22,584 bases of DNA. It comes from Fimenecus sp964614605. GTDB taxonomy: Bacteria > Bacillota > Clostridia > Oscillospirales > Acutalibacteraceae. The stretch lies in the NCBI GenBank assembly GCA_964614605.1, contig CAZTLU010000024.1, forward strand, positions 1-22,584. The letters run 5' to 3'. Under the pieces are notes generated by a model. That model was given only the letters and a program-made list of their open reading frames with translations, ran no database searches and had not been told where the DNA came from. Position numbers and translations under genes: made by a program. Numbering within the stretch: the first letter of the stretch is position 1; each line of letters opens with the position of its first letter. Below are positions 14,788-21,356 of this stretch, one piece after another.

Positions 14788-14816
14788 TTGACAAGCATTC
14801 AAATGAATGCTAAAAT
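14788..14816 (+). promoter_or_regulatory. Strong promoter of the DUF6809-like gene
   Basis: TTGACA (14788-14793) and TAAAAT (14811-14816) are separated by 17 bases. Of these, 16 are operator copy O2, so a bound repressor would block RNA polymerase directly. Confidence 0.85.
14795..14810. promoter_or_regulatory. Operator-like palindrome O2
   Basis: GCATTCAAATGAATGC has perfect arms GCATTC/GAATGC around a 4-base centre. It fills the spacer of the plus-strand promoter exactly, ending at the base before the -10. Confidence 0.78.
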
Positions 14817-14825
14817 AAATAAAAA

Positions 14826-14841
14826 TCATTCAAACAAATGC
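14826..14841. promoter_or_regulatory. Operator-like palindrome O3
   Basis: TCATTCAAACAAATGC matches O1 and O2 except in the first base and centre. It lies just downstream of the expected transcription start of the DUF6809-like gene and before its ribosome binding site. Its centre is 31 bases from that of O2. Confidence 0.6.
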
Positions 14842-14855
14842 AAATAGGAGAAAAT

Positions 14856-15119
14856 ATGCGAAAAGATTTAGAGGACTTATGGTTTAATTATTTAATTGAA
14901 TTACCCATTGTGAGAAGTGAAAAAGAAAAGACCACTATAAAGGAGTGGTCCAAAAAAGAGAAATATTTTCGGTCAAAGCTCAATAAAGAACAAATTGAAA
15001 TTCTTGATGAATATGACGATGCCCTGTCTGCTGTGAGCAGAATATCCGAAAAGAATGCATTTATAAAAGGGGTTATGTTTGCAACGCGTTTTATTTTTGA
15101 AGCATTGAGTGGGGAATAA
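14856..15119 (+). CDS. DUF6809-like small protein under XRE control
   Basis: The function of this 87-residue protein is unknown. It is predicted to be cytoplasmic and helical, with a charged N-terminal half (EKEKTTIKEWSKKEK) and a C-terminal segment NAFIKGVMFATRFIFEAL that resembles the end of DUF6809 proteins, which are often found in mobile or accessory regions; this match is from memory. I chose the ATG at 14856 because AGGAG (14846-14850) precedes it; an in-frame ATG at 14838 overlaps operator O3 and has no ribosome binding site. It is transcribed divergently from the XRE-TraX pair from a promoter whose spacer is an operator, so it should be silent unless the repressor is removed. A GC-rich hairpin repeat follows. 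Confidence 0.75.
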   Translation: MRKDLEDLWFNYLIELPIVRSEKEKTTIKEWSKKEKYFRSKLNKEQIEILDEYDDALSAVSRISEKNAFIKGVMFATRFIFEALSGE

Positions 15120-15170
15120 AAATGGGATTCACCTTGAGGAAAAGGCAAAATAAGCTTCATATTAAAAAAC

Positions 15171-15196
15171 GGCGGGAGCACGAGCCCCCGCCCTAC
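15171..15196. repeat. GTAGGG-type palindromic repeat, copy near 15.2 kb
   Basis: GGCGGG (15171-15176) pairs with CCCGCC (15187-15192) and the unit ends in CCCTAC, the complement of GTAGGG. The same end sequence marks the repeats at 20063-20087, 20911-21025 and 21061-21086. It lies between the convergent DUF6809-like and 97-residue genes and may serve both as a transcription stop. Confidence 0.55.
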
Positions 15197-15201
15197 GGTA
15201 T

Positions 15202-15498
15202 TTATATATAATTGGTTTTCGCTTTCATTATTTCGCACTGAATTTCGTACATCAATTCAATATCATCACTATTAAAAAACAATGAATGTGCTCCACTGCC
15301 ATCATGAAGCGCACAAATGCAACTGCTATTTGACTCCTTAATATTTATACAAATGATTTCTTTAAATAAAATAATATCACAATTTCCTCCATGGAAGTAT
15401 ATCATTCTGTATGGTGTGATATACAATTTGCATTCATTCCAAAAAGCCTGATACTTTATTTCTTCTGTAGGGATAAGTAGTGAATTAATGCTTAACAT
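15202..15498 (-). CDS. Small hypothetical protein, possible PH/GRAM-like fold
   Basis: I do not recognise this 98-residue protein. It has no signal peptide or membrane segment. The middle, ECKLYITPYRMIYFHGG followed by IILFKEIICINI, follows the strand pattern of PH/GRAM-like domains, where a LYIT-type strand is followed by a RMIYF-type strand and then an LKDI-like turn; this is a weak, structural guess. The ATG at 15498 follows GAGGAG, supporting a real gene. It is AT-rich and lies between a GC-rich palindromic repeat downstream and the TCGATAT hairpin array upstream, without an obvious operon partner. Confidence 0.6.
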   Translation of the reverse strand: MLSINSLLIPTEEIKYQAFWNECKLYITPYRMIYFHGGNCDIILFKEIICINIKESNSSCICALHDGSGAHSLFFNSDDIELMYEIQCEIMKAKTNYI

Positions 15499-15528
15499 AG
15501 CATTATCTCCTCGAATCCAAAGTCTTTG

Positions 15529-15721
15529 TCGATATATTCACTTCGTTCACTCGATATTTTTTCACAAAATCGATATGTTTGCTTTGCAAACTCGATATGA
15601 TATAAATTCTCTCTCATTCGCGTAGCGAATATATCGAGCGTAGCATATCGAATTGCGTTAGCAATATATCGAAAATTCTGTCAAGAATTTATATCGATGT
15701 AAAATGCCTGTAGCATTTTAC
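15529..15721. repeat. Array of mini-hairpins spaced by TCGATAT/ATATCGA
   Basis: Four TCGATAT heptamers (15529, 15551, 15570, 15592) are followed by four in inverse orientation, ATATCGA (15631, 15645, 15666, 15691). Between most of them lie different short palindromes: GTTTGC-TTT-GCAAAC (15577-15591), ATTCGC-GTA-GCGAAT (15616-15630), ATTGC-GTTA-GCAAT (15652-15665), AAATTCT-GTCA-AGAATTT (15673-15690). A last one, GTAAAATGC-CTGTA-GCATTTTAC (15699-15721), contains the stop codon of the neighbouring minus-strand gene. The unit between 15536 and 15550 is a direct TTCAC repeat instead. The stems differ in sequence while the spacers are constant, which excludes a normal tandem repeat or CRISPR. Confidence 0.8.
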
Positions 15722-16596
15722 TGCTGTGGCATTCCGCCCTGCATAAGAGCTGACATCATACCGCCCTGCTTTTTCTTTGGCGGCTTATATGCGGGAGGGT
15801 CTTTCATAAGCTCTTTAGCTTTCTTACCTGCACTGCTTGCAAGGTACTTATTAACCGCAACAACTGTCTGTGCAAAATCGTCGTCTGTAATCTCTGCAAG
15901 GCAACGGTCAATAAGCTCCTGCTCGTTGTTAAGCTCGCCGAGAATTGTAACAACAACAAGGTCCTGAACATCGTTTGAACCGTTTTCATAAATATCGCTC
16001 AAAATCTTGAAGAGCTTTTTGAGTGTTCTCTGGTCGTTGAAACGGATTGTTTCAATAATATACTTATTAGCGTGATTTACAAAGAAATCGTCACCGAGGA
16101 ATTCGGAATATGTCTGCACATTTTCGTTGAGCGCCTCTTTAAGTTCGGGATAAACCGATGTGATACGGCTTGCAAGTGTGTAAGCGTCATAATCTGCGCC
16201 GTTCTTTGCGGCAGTTTTTGAAACTGTTGCGGGAGCCTTCTTCGCTACCTGTCTTGCCTTTTTGCCGTGAGAAGATGTAACGGTATCGTTGATTTCGTTG
16301 CAAAGTGACTTGATTGTGCGGTCGTCACAATCCTCAAGGTCAAGAAGATTTGACTCTGTCTTCACAAATTCGCCGTCGGTAACCTTTTCCATAACATCAA
16401 GAAGATTATCGTGGCTTAAAAGACGAAGAGTAAGGTCACTCTTTGTGAATTCAAGATAAGCAGTATCTTCTTCAGTAAATACAGGTGCCGCGCCTTTCTC
16501 AATATCTGCGGGAATAACTGTTTCAAAGCCGTTATCTGCAAATTTTTCAGCACAGCCCTTTAAAATAAGTGCGAGAGCTTCTTTTCTTTCAAGCAT
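15718..16596 (-). CDS. Uncharacterised protein with possible DUF7674-like domain
   Basis: The function of this 292-residue protein is unknown. It has no signal peptide or membrane segment. The first ~110 residues are acidic and rich in Asp, Leu and Thr; a basic, Ala/Lys-rich linker (SSHGKKARQVAKKAPATV, about 108-125) follows. The region about 148-265, with YPELKEALNENVQTYSEFLG, FFVNHANKYI, ILSDIYENGSNDVQDLVVVTILGEL, resembles DUF7674 domains as I recall them. The tail (about 270-292) is rich in Lys, Pro, Gly, Met and Gln. Its stop codon lies inside the last hairpin of the TCGATAT array, so the array may have set the present C-terminus. It has its own promoter and is divergent from ddl; codon use is like the housekeeping genes. 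Confidence 0.75.
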   Translation of the reverse strand: MLERKEALALILKGCAEKFADNGFETVIPADIEKGAAPVFTEEDTAYLEFTKSDLTLRLLSHDNLLDVMEKVTDGEFVKTESNLLDLEDCDDRTIKSLCNEINDTVTSSHGKKARQVAKKAPATVSKTAAKNGADYDAYTLASRITSVYPELKEALNENVQTYSEFLGDDFFVNHANKYIIETIRFNDQRTLKKLFKILSDIYENGSNDVQDLVVVTILGELNNEQELIDRCLAEITDDDFAQTVVAVNKYLASSAGKKAKELMKDPPAYKPPKKKQGGMMSALMQGGMPQQ

Positions 16597-16633
16597 ATTG
16601 AATACCTCTAATCAAAAAATATATATCTCATAA

Positions 16634-16662
16634 AGTATAACACATTTATTTTCATTTGTCAT
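16634..16662 (-). promoter_or_regulatory. Promoter of the 292-residue protein gene
   Basis: On the minus strand ATGACA (16657-16662) and TATACT (16634-16639) are 17 bases apart, with TGT directly before the -10 giving an extended element. The start codon at 16596 lies about 38 bases downstream. Confidence 0.68.
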
Positions 16663-16684
16663 TAAAAATTTGTGAATAAAATCA

Positions 16685-16713
16685 TTGAATAGCCCAATAT
16701 ATTATGATAAAAT
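16685..16713 (+). promoter_or_regulatory. Promoter of the ddl-ywiB-like-argS operon
   Basis: TTGAAT (16685-16690) and TAAAAT (16708-16713) are 17 bases apart, with TGA before the -10 making it extended. An in-frame ATG at 16714 touches the -10 element and so cannot be on the transcript; this supports the ddl start at 16756. Confidence 0.72.
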
Positions 16714-16755
16714 ATGTTTAAGTGTGGCAGTATGCCAATTTGTAAGGTGATAAAT

Positions 16756-17835
16756 ATGAAAAATGCGCTTATAATCTTTGGCGGTGTTTCTTCAGAGCAC
16801 GATATTTCTTGTCTTTCGGCAACTTCGGTAATCAGAAATATTCCCAAGGAAAAATATAATGTTATTATGCTTGGTATTACCAAGCAGGGCGAAATGTTTG
16901 TTTTTGAGGGCGATTTTAATGCTCTTAAAAATGACGGTTGGCTTGAGGATAAATCAAAGCTTAAAAAGGCGGTTATCTCAACCGACCGTGCTGACCGCGG
17001 AATTATAGTTTTCAATGAATACGGATACGAAAAAATCAGAATTGATGTTTGCTTCCCCGTAATGCACGGCAAAAACGGTGAAGACGGCACAATGCAGGGC
17101 CTTTTAACCGTTGCGGGAATTCCCTATGTTGGTTGCAACACAATGGCATCTGCCGTTTGTATGGATAAGGCAATGACAAACGCAATTTGCGATGTTAACG
17201 GCATTGCACAGGCAAAGTGGAAATATATAACCAAATATGATTTTGAATTGCGCGGCAGAGAGTTCGCAAGAGAATGTGAAGAATACTTGGGACTTCCCGT
17301 GTTCATCAAGCCTGCAAATGCAGGGTCTTCCGTTGGTGTTGTAAAGGCAAAAACAGTTGAGGAAATTCAGCGCGGACTTGACTACGCATTAAAATTCGAC
17401 ACAAGAGTTGTTGTTGAAGAGGCGATTGCGGGTCAAGAGGTTGAGTGTGCAGTTATGGGCAACGACGAGCCATTTGCAGGTGCAGTTGGTGAAATTGAGG
17501 CTTGTAACGAATTCTATGACTTCGAGGCAAAATATCAGGCAAACAGCGGACTTCATATTCCTGCAAGACTTTCAGAAGAAAAAATCAAAGAAATTCAGGC
17601 ACAGGCAATCAAGGCATATAAGGCTTGGGGTTGCTCTGGCCTTGCAAGAGTTGACTTCTTCGTAAGAAATTCTGACGGTGCGGTGCTTCTTAATGAGCCC
17701 AACACTCTGCCGGGCTTTACAAATATCAGTATGTACCCAATGCTTATGGACAAAGCGGGAATTGCTTACGGTGATTTAATCGATAAGCTTTGCTCCCTTG
17801 CAATCGAGAAATGGGAAAAGGAATTCACAGAATGA
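16756..17835 (+). CDS. ddl: D-alanine--D-alanine ligase
   Basis: Ddl joins two D-Ala with ATP to supply the dipeptide end of peptidoglycan precursors in the cytoplasm. The 359-residue product starts with NALIIFGGVSSEHDIS, followed by MHGKNGEDGTMQGLL, the ATP-grasp segment VFIKPANAGSSVGVVKA, EEAIAGQEVECAV and the metal-binding end ARVDFF and LNEPNTLPGFTNISMYP. Tyr260 in FEAKY matches the residue conserved in D-Ala-D-Ala ligases; no vanXY, vanT or van regulator is nearby, so a resistance ligase is unlikely. I chose the ATG at 16756, 14 codons inside the longest frame, because AAGGTGA precedes it and the upstream ATG abuts the promoter -10. Its stop overlaps the start of the next gene (ATGA), showing translational coupling. 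Confidence 0.95.
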   Translation: MKNALIIFGGVSSEHDISCLSATSVIRNIPKEKYNVIMLGITKQGEMFVFEGDFNALKNDGWLEDKSKLKKAVISTDRADRGIIVFNEYGYEKIRIDVCFPVMHGKNGEDGTMQGLLTVAGIPYVGCNTMASAVCMDKAMTNAICDVNGIAQAKWKYITKYDFELRGREFARECEEYLGLPVFIKPANAGSSVGVVKAKTVEEIQRGLDYALKFDTRVVVEEAIAGQEVECAVMGNDEPFAGAVGEIEACNEFYDFEAKYQANSGLHIPARLSEEKIKEIQAQAIKAYKAWGCSGLARVDFFVRNSDGAVLLNEPNTLPGFTNISMYPMLMDKAGIAYGDLIDKLCSLAIEKWEKEFTE

Positions 17836-18251
17836 AAAAGGACGCAATAATTAAGATTGTCAGTATGCAGTCCACCGAAAATGGAACGGAATCGGGCGAG
17901 ATGTCCGTTGTGGGTACAATAAGCCACGAAAACGGTGAAAGCGTACTTGAATATATTGAAAATAATGTTGAAACGGGTCTTGAAAACACAAGAATTACAA
18001 TAACTGACGGCACAACGGTCAGTATTGTGCGAGAGGGCTCGTTCAGCTCTGAAATGACGGTTGAGAAAAACCGACGACACCACACGTTTTATAAGACCCC
18101 GTACGGCGAATTCACAATGGGTATTTACGGAAATAATGTTAATTGGTTCAGAAACGGTGAAAAAAGCGTGTTGAAAATGAAATATACTCTTGATTTCAAC
18201 AACGGCTTCGCATCAGAAAACAGTATGAACATATATATTGACGAAAAATAG
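17832..18251 (+). CDS. YwiB-like DUF1934 protein
   Basis: This 139-residue protein fits the DUF1934/YwiB family, small cytoplasmic proteins of lipocalin-like beta-barrel type with no proven activity. It shows alternating strands such as MSVVGTISHENGESVLEYIE, TRITITDGTTVSIVREG and a typical late segment GEFTMGIYGNNVNW followed by LDFNNGFASENSMNIYI. In Bacillus subtilis ywiB lies directly before argS, the order seen here, which supports the call. The ATG at 17832 overlaps the ddl stop codon in ATGA; a longer in-frame start at 17790 would lie deep within ddl and is rejected. argS follows after 13 bases. No membrane segment or metal-binding motif is visible. Confidence 0.85.
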   Translation: MKKDAIIKIVSMQSTENGTESGEMSVVGTISHENGESVLEYIENNVETGLENTRITITDGTTVSIVREGSFSSEMTVEKNRRHHTFYKTPYGEFTMGIYGNNVNWFRNGEKSVLKMKYTLDFNNGFASENSMNIYIDEK

Positions 18252-18264
18252 AGGAGAAATAAGG

Positions 18265-20010
18265 ATGTCAAAACTTGTAAAAAAGGCAACAAATGAATTG
18301 CACACTCTAATAGTTGACGCGCTCGGTAAGGCTGTGGCGGAGGGTGAAATCCCCGCAGAGCCCATTCCAAGCTTTAATATTGAAGTTCCTGCAAACCGCG
18401 ATAACGGTGACTATTCATCAAACATCGCTTTTGTATGTGCAAAGGTTTTCCGCCGTGCACCAAGAATGATTGCAGATATCGTTGCAAAGAATATCGACCT
18501 TGAGGGCTCATATTTTGACTCTTGCACAGTTGCAGGCGCAGGCTTTGTAAACTTCACACTTTCAAAGGATTTTTATGCCGATATTCTTCTTGATGTAAAG
18601 GCTCTCGGCAAGGATTACGGCAGAAGTGACTACGGCGCAGGTGAAAAAATCAATGTTGAATTCGTTTCAGCAAATCCCACAGGACCTATGCATATGGGTA
18701 ATGCTCGTGGCGGTGCGCTTGGTGATTGTCTTGCGGCAGTTCTTGATATGGCAGGCTATGAGGTAGAACGCGAATTCTATATTAACGATGCAGGTAATCA
18801 GATTGAAAAATTCGGTCTTTCACTTGATGTTCGTTATCAGCAGATTTATAAGGGTGAGGATGCAGTAGAGCTTCCCGAAGACAGCTATCACGGTGAAGAC
18901 ATAAAAGAACGCGCACAACAGTTCGCAGATGTTTACGGTGACAGCTATATCGAAAAGAGCGAAGAAGAGAGAAGAAAAGCACTTGTTGACTTTGCACTTC
19001 CAAAGAATATCGAGAATATGCAGAAAAATATGGCTAAATACCGTATTGAGTATGACACTTGGTTTAAAGAAAGTCAGCTTCACAACAGCGGTGCTGTTAA
19101 AGAGGTGATTGACTATCTCACAAATAAAGGTTTGACTTACGAAAAGGACGGCGCAGTTTGGTATAACAACATCAAGGTGCAGACCGAAATGCTCACTCGT
19201 CAGGGCAAAACACAGGAAGAAATCGACAAGCTTGAACTCAAAGACGATGTTTTGATTCGTCAAAACGGCAACCCCACATATTTTGCGGCTGATATTGCTT
19301 ATCACAAGAATAAGCTTGTTGCCCGCGGATTTGACAAGGCAATCGATGTTTGGGGCGCTGACCATCACGGCCATGTTGCTCGTATGAAGGGCGTTTTAGA
19401 GGCTCTTGACCTTGACAGTAGCCGTCTTGATGTAATCTTGATGCAGTTGGTTCGTCTTACACGCGATGGCGAGGTTGTAAGAATGAGTAAGCGTACAGGT
19501 AAAGCAATCACACTTGTTGATTTGCTTGAGGATATTCCTGTTGACGCAGTTCGTTTCCTCTTTAATATGCGTGAGCCCGGCTCACAAATGGATTTCGACC
19601 TTGATTTAGCGGTTGAGCAGTCCTCACAGAACCCGGTTTACTACTGCCAGTATGCAAATGCTCGTATTCACAGTATTCTCCGTAAAATCGAGGCAGACGG
19701 CGTGACAGTTCGCGATTGTACAAAGGAAGAGTTAAAGCTCTTAACTGCACCCGAAGAAATCGAGCTTATCCGTCACCTTGCTTCACTTACAGACGAAATC
19801 GTAAATTCAGCAAAGAATTATGACCCCGCAAAGATTACTCGCTACTGCATTGATTTGGCAACACTTTTCCACAAGTTCTACAACGCTTGCCGTGTTGCAG
19901 TTGACGACGAAGCACTTATGCAGGCTCGTTTGTACCTCTGCACTTGTGTTATGAATGTAATCACAAATATCCTTGAAATGTTTAGTATTGATACACCAGA
20001 GAGTATGTAA
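18265..20010 (+). CDS. argS: Arginyl-tRNA synthetase
   Basis: ArgRS charges tRNA-Arg with arginine; it is a class I synthetase and one of the few needing its tRNA for amino acid activation. The 581-residue product has an N-terminal tRNA D-loop-binding domain (about 1-115), the HIGH-type motif HMGN at 143-146 within ANPTGPMHMGNARGGALGD, the conserved WGADHHGHVARM region, the KMSKS-like MSKR at 407-410, and a C-terminal DALR anticodon-binding domain (about 460-581). The start at 18265 follows GAGGAG (18251-18256), which overlaps the stop of the DUF1934 gene; the longer frame from 18238 has no better site. It is last in the ddl operon. No T-box leader is seen. Its stop codon abuts a 33-base inverted repeat. 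Confidence 0.97.
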   Translation: MSKLVKKATNELHTLIVDALGKAVAEGEIPAEPIPSFNIEVPANRDNGDYSSNIAFVCAKVFRRAPRMIADIVAKNIDLEGSYFDSCTVAGAGFVNFTLSKDFYADILLDVKALGKDYGRSDYGAGEKINVEFVSANPTGPMHMGNARGGALGDCLAAVLDMAGYEVEREFYINDAGNQIEKFGLSLDVRYQQIYKGEDAVELPEDSYHGEDIKERAQQFADVYGDSYIEKSEEERRKALVDFALPKNIENMQKNMAKYRIEYDTWFKESQLHNSGAVKEVIDYLTNKGLTYEKDGAVWYNNIKVQTEMLTRQGKTQEEIDKLELKDDVLIRQNGNPTYFAADIAYHKNKLVARGFDKAIDVWGADHHGHVARMKGVLEALDLDSSRLDVILMQLVRLTRDGEVVRMSKRTGKAITLVDLLEDIPVDAVRFLFNMREPGSQMDFDLDLAVEQSSQNPVYYCQYANARIHSILRKIEADGVTVRDCTKEELKLLTAPEEIELIRHLASLTDEIVNSAKNYDPAKITRYCIDLATLFHKFYNACRVAVDDEALMQARLYLCTCVMNVITNILEMFSIDTPESM

Positions 20011-20041
20011 GTGCAAAATGTAAAACGCAAAGTGCAAAATG
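20009..20041. repeat. Left 33-base inverted repeat, starting in the argS stop
   Basis: The unit contains GTGCAAAATG twice (20011-20020 and 20032-20041) around AAAACGCAAA. Its reverse complement recurs at 21126-21158 with a single difference at the eleventh base of the core (T against C). Its first two bases are the last two of the argS stop codon. Confidence 0.85.
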
Positions 20042-20062
20042 AAATCAGAATAACAACATATT

Positions 20063-20095
20063 GTAGGGGACGTCGACTCGGCGTCCCGTTTTGCT
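20063..20095 (+). terminator. GTAGGG repeat acting as argS terminator
   Basis: After GTAGG, GGGACG (20067-20072) pairs with CGTCCC (20082-20087), followed by GTTTTGCTTTTTATT. The hairpin and T-rich tail suit an intrinsic terminator for the ddl-argS operon. The same element type recurs in inverse orientation at 21061-21086, so this is a dispersed repeat used as a terminator. Confidence 0.65.
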
Positions 20096-20100
20096 TTTTA

Positions 20101-20129
20101 TTGACAATTTAATTTTGAAATGATATATT
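20101..20129 (+). promoter_or_regulatory. Strong promoter of the zinc-ribbon/SHOCT gene
   Basis: A consensus TTGACA (20101-20106) and TATATT (20124-20129) are separated by 17 bases, with TGA before the -10. It begins immediately after the T-rich tail of the preceding hairpin. A leader of about 85 bases with no clear fold follows, then AAAAGGAGG (20208-20216). Confidence 0.8.
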
Positions 20130-20223
20130 TGAATTGTAGTAAAAAATTAGAGGCTATCAGTTTGATTGGATAAATGCCCTCTGATTGACGTTTATGGTGA
20201 ATTAATTAAAAGGAGGTTATATT

Positions 20224-20820
20224 ATGTATTGTCCTAAATGTGGAACGAACAATAGAGATGGTGTAAATTATTGTATGAAATGTGGCTTTTGTTTTAATAG
20301 CCAGAAACAACAAAACTCGCCTACGCAATTTGCATCAAATTCTCAAGACTTAAGTCCTAAATATATTTTAAAGGGGCTAAATGGTCAACTTTATGTATAT
20401 GATAATAAAATCGAGATTAAAAGAAAAGGAGCTTTAGCTCTTGGCTTTCAAGGATTAAAGGGAACAAAGTCAATCCCAATTTCAGCAATAAAGAGCATCC
20501 AAGTAAAACCATCAGGCTTTACTGTTGGCTATATTCAGTTTGGCATAGCGGGTGGTACTGAGAATCGTCGAGGCGTGAAAGCTGCGAATTATGATGAGAA
20601 TACGATTACGTTTTCCGCTGTTCAACACAATAAAACAGCAAATAATATCAAAAATTATTTAGAGAGTGTTATGTTTAATAGACCTAATTCTCAGAGCACG
20701 ATAGTTAAACAAGCGTTAAGTGGTGCAGATGAATTAAAAAAAATTAAAGAACTTTTGGATGAGGGCGTTATTACACAGGAAGAATTTGATGCAAAAAAGA
20801 AGCAATTATTAGGGCTATAA
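20224..20820 (+). CDS. Zinc-ribbon, DUF4429-like and SHOCT domain protein
   Basis: The biological role is unknown. The 198-residue protein has an N-terminal zinc ribbon (C3-P-K-C6 and C17-M-K-C20), a polar linker (about 24-44), a PH-fold DUF4429-like domain (about 46-155) with GLKGTKSIPISAIKSIQVK and GYIQFGIAGG, and a C-terminal SHOCT motif (about 165-198) with ELKKIKELLDEGVITQEEF. SHOCT motifs are thought to mediate oligomer formation. No membrane segment is present. It has a strong promoter, a perfect AAGGAGG site, and stands alone. It is more AT-rich than argS and is enclosed by 33-base inverted repeats, which suggests it may have been inserted as a unit, although no transposase is present. 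Confidence 0.85.
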   Translation: MYCPKCGTNNRDGVNYCMKCGFCFNSQKQQNSPTQFASNSQDLSPKYILKGLNGQLYVYDNKIEIKRKGALALGFQGLKGTKSIPISAIKSIQVKPSGFTVGYIQFGIAGGTENRRGVKAANYDENTITFSAVQHNKTANNIKNYLESVMFNRPNSQSTIVKQALSGADELKKIKELLDEGVITQEEFDAKKKQLLGL

Positions 20821-20910
20821 ACAAATAATTAGTAGACAATTTAATGTGTCCGAGGCGTTGCCTTACGAAAAATCTGCTCAAAAATTCTGTTTAATGTGTT
20901 GAAATGCAAC

Positions 20911-21025
20911 TATGTAGGGGCGCTTCATAAAGCACTCAAAATACGCATAGGGACAGAACTCCCGCTCTGTCCGCAAAAAAGAGTTATTACTAAAACGAAC
21001 AAACAAGGATGTCTGCCCCTACATA
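20911..21025. repeat. Composite GTAGGGG repeat bounded by 11-base inverted ends
   Basis: TATGTAGGGGC (20911-20921) and its exact complement GCCCCTACATA (21015-21025) bound a 115-base unit. Inside is a hairpin GGACAG (20951-20956) with CTGTCC (20967-20972). No open reading frame with a ribosome binding site is present. It belongs to the same GTAGGG-ended family as the other copies in this window. Confidence 0.6.
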
Positions 21026-21060
21026 ATTTTTGCTTCCAAATAAAATCGATGTAACAATAC

Positions 21061-21086
21061 GGGACGATGTGGTCATCGTCCCCTAC
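21061..21086. repeat. GTAGGG-type hairpin in inverse orientation
   Basis: GGGACGATG (21061-21069) pairs perfectly with CATCGTCCC (21074-21082), followed by CTAC so that the complement reads GTAGGGGACG, as at 20063. A further partial copy ends in CCCTAC at 21121-21126, touching the right 33-base repeat. Confidence 0.65.
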
Positions 21087-21125
21087 TTGCTTTGCTAAAC
21101 ATTTATAATAGCGTCGCAGACCCTA

Positions 21126-21158
21126 CATTTTGCACTTTGCGTTTTGCATTTTGCACTT
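21126..21158. repeat. Right 33-base inverted repeat
   Basis: This is the reverse complement of 20009-20041 with one mismatch. With the left copy it encloses the zinc-ribbon/SHOCT gene and the GTAGGG repeats. The gene-free stretch 20821-21278 is otherwise accounted for by these repeats; 21159-21278 is AT-rich with nothing else recognised. Confidence 0.85.
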
Positions 21159-21278
21159 TATTTCTACAAGCCCCAATTTATCGAGTTCTTGGTTTGTTTA
21201 TTTTTCTAAAATTTTGCTCATAATACAATTATGCCCATAAAAAATATCTTCATTGTCAATCTTTTGTCAAAATAACTA

Positions 21279-21307
21279 TTGAAAAATCAAATCAGTAATT
21301 GTATAAT
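21279..21307 (+). promoter_or_regulatory. Consensus promoter of the NifU-like/GGGtGRT operon
   Basis: TTGAAA (21279-21284) and a perfect TATAAT (21302-21307) are separated by 17 bases. The leader is about 43 bases and contains AAAGGAG (21338-21344) before the ATG at 21357. Confidence 0.85.
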
Positions 21308-21356
21308 TTATAAGATAGGAATTATTCCGTTCAAAAGAAAGGAGTTTCATTTAATT

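Noticed and set aside
14838..14855. Upstream start codon for the DUF6809-like gene
   Set aside because: It overlaps operator O3 and lacks a ribosome binding site; the ATG at 14856 has AGGAG.
15529..15721. CRISPR array
   Set aside because: The constant part is only 7 bases, spacers are 7-33 bases and self-complementary, and orientation flips halfway. No cas genes are present.
17790..17831. Upstream start for the DUF1934 gene
   Set aside because: It would overlap ddl by 15 codons; the ATG at 17832 overlaps the ddl stop in the usual ATGA coupling form.
16756..17835. Vancomycin-resistance type ligase
   Set aside because: Tyr260 is kept, and no vanXY, vanT, vanH or sensor-regulator genes are nearby; it is grouped with argS.
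18238..18265. T-box or other tRNA-sensing leader before argS
   Set aside because: Only 13 bases separate argS from the preceding gene, and the operon leader before ddl is too short.
20009..21158. Complete insertion sequence
   Set aside because: Inverted repeats are present, but no transposase is encoded and no clear target duplication flanks them.
21279..21356. N-terminal extension of the NifU-like protein
   Set aside because: The extension would start inside the -35 element of a consensus promoter, so it cannot be on that transcript.
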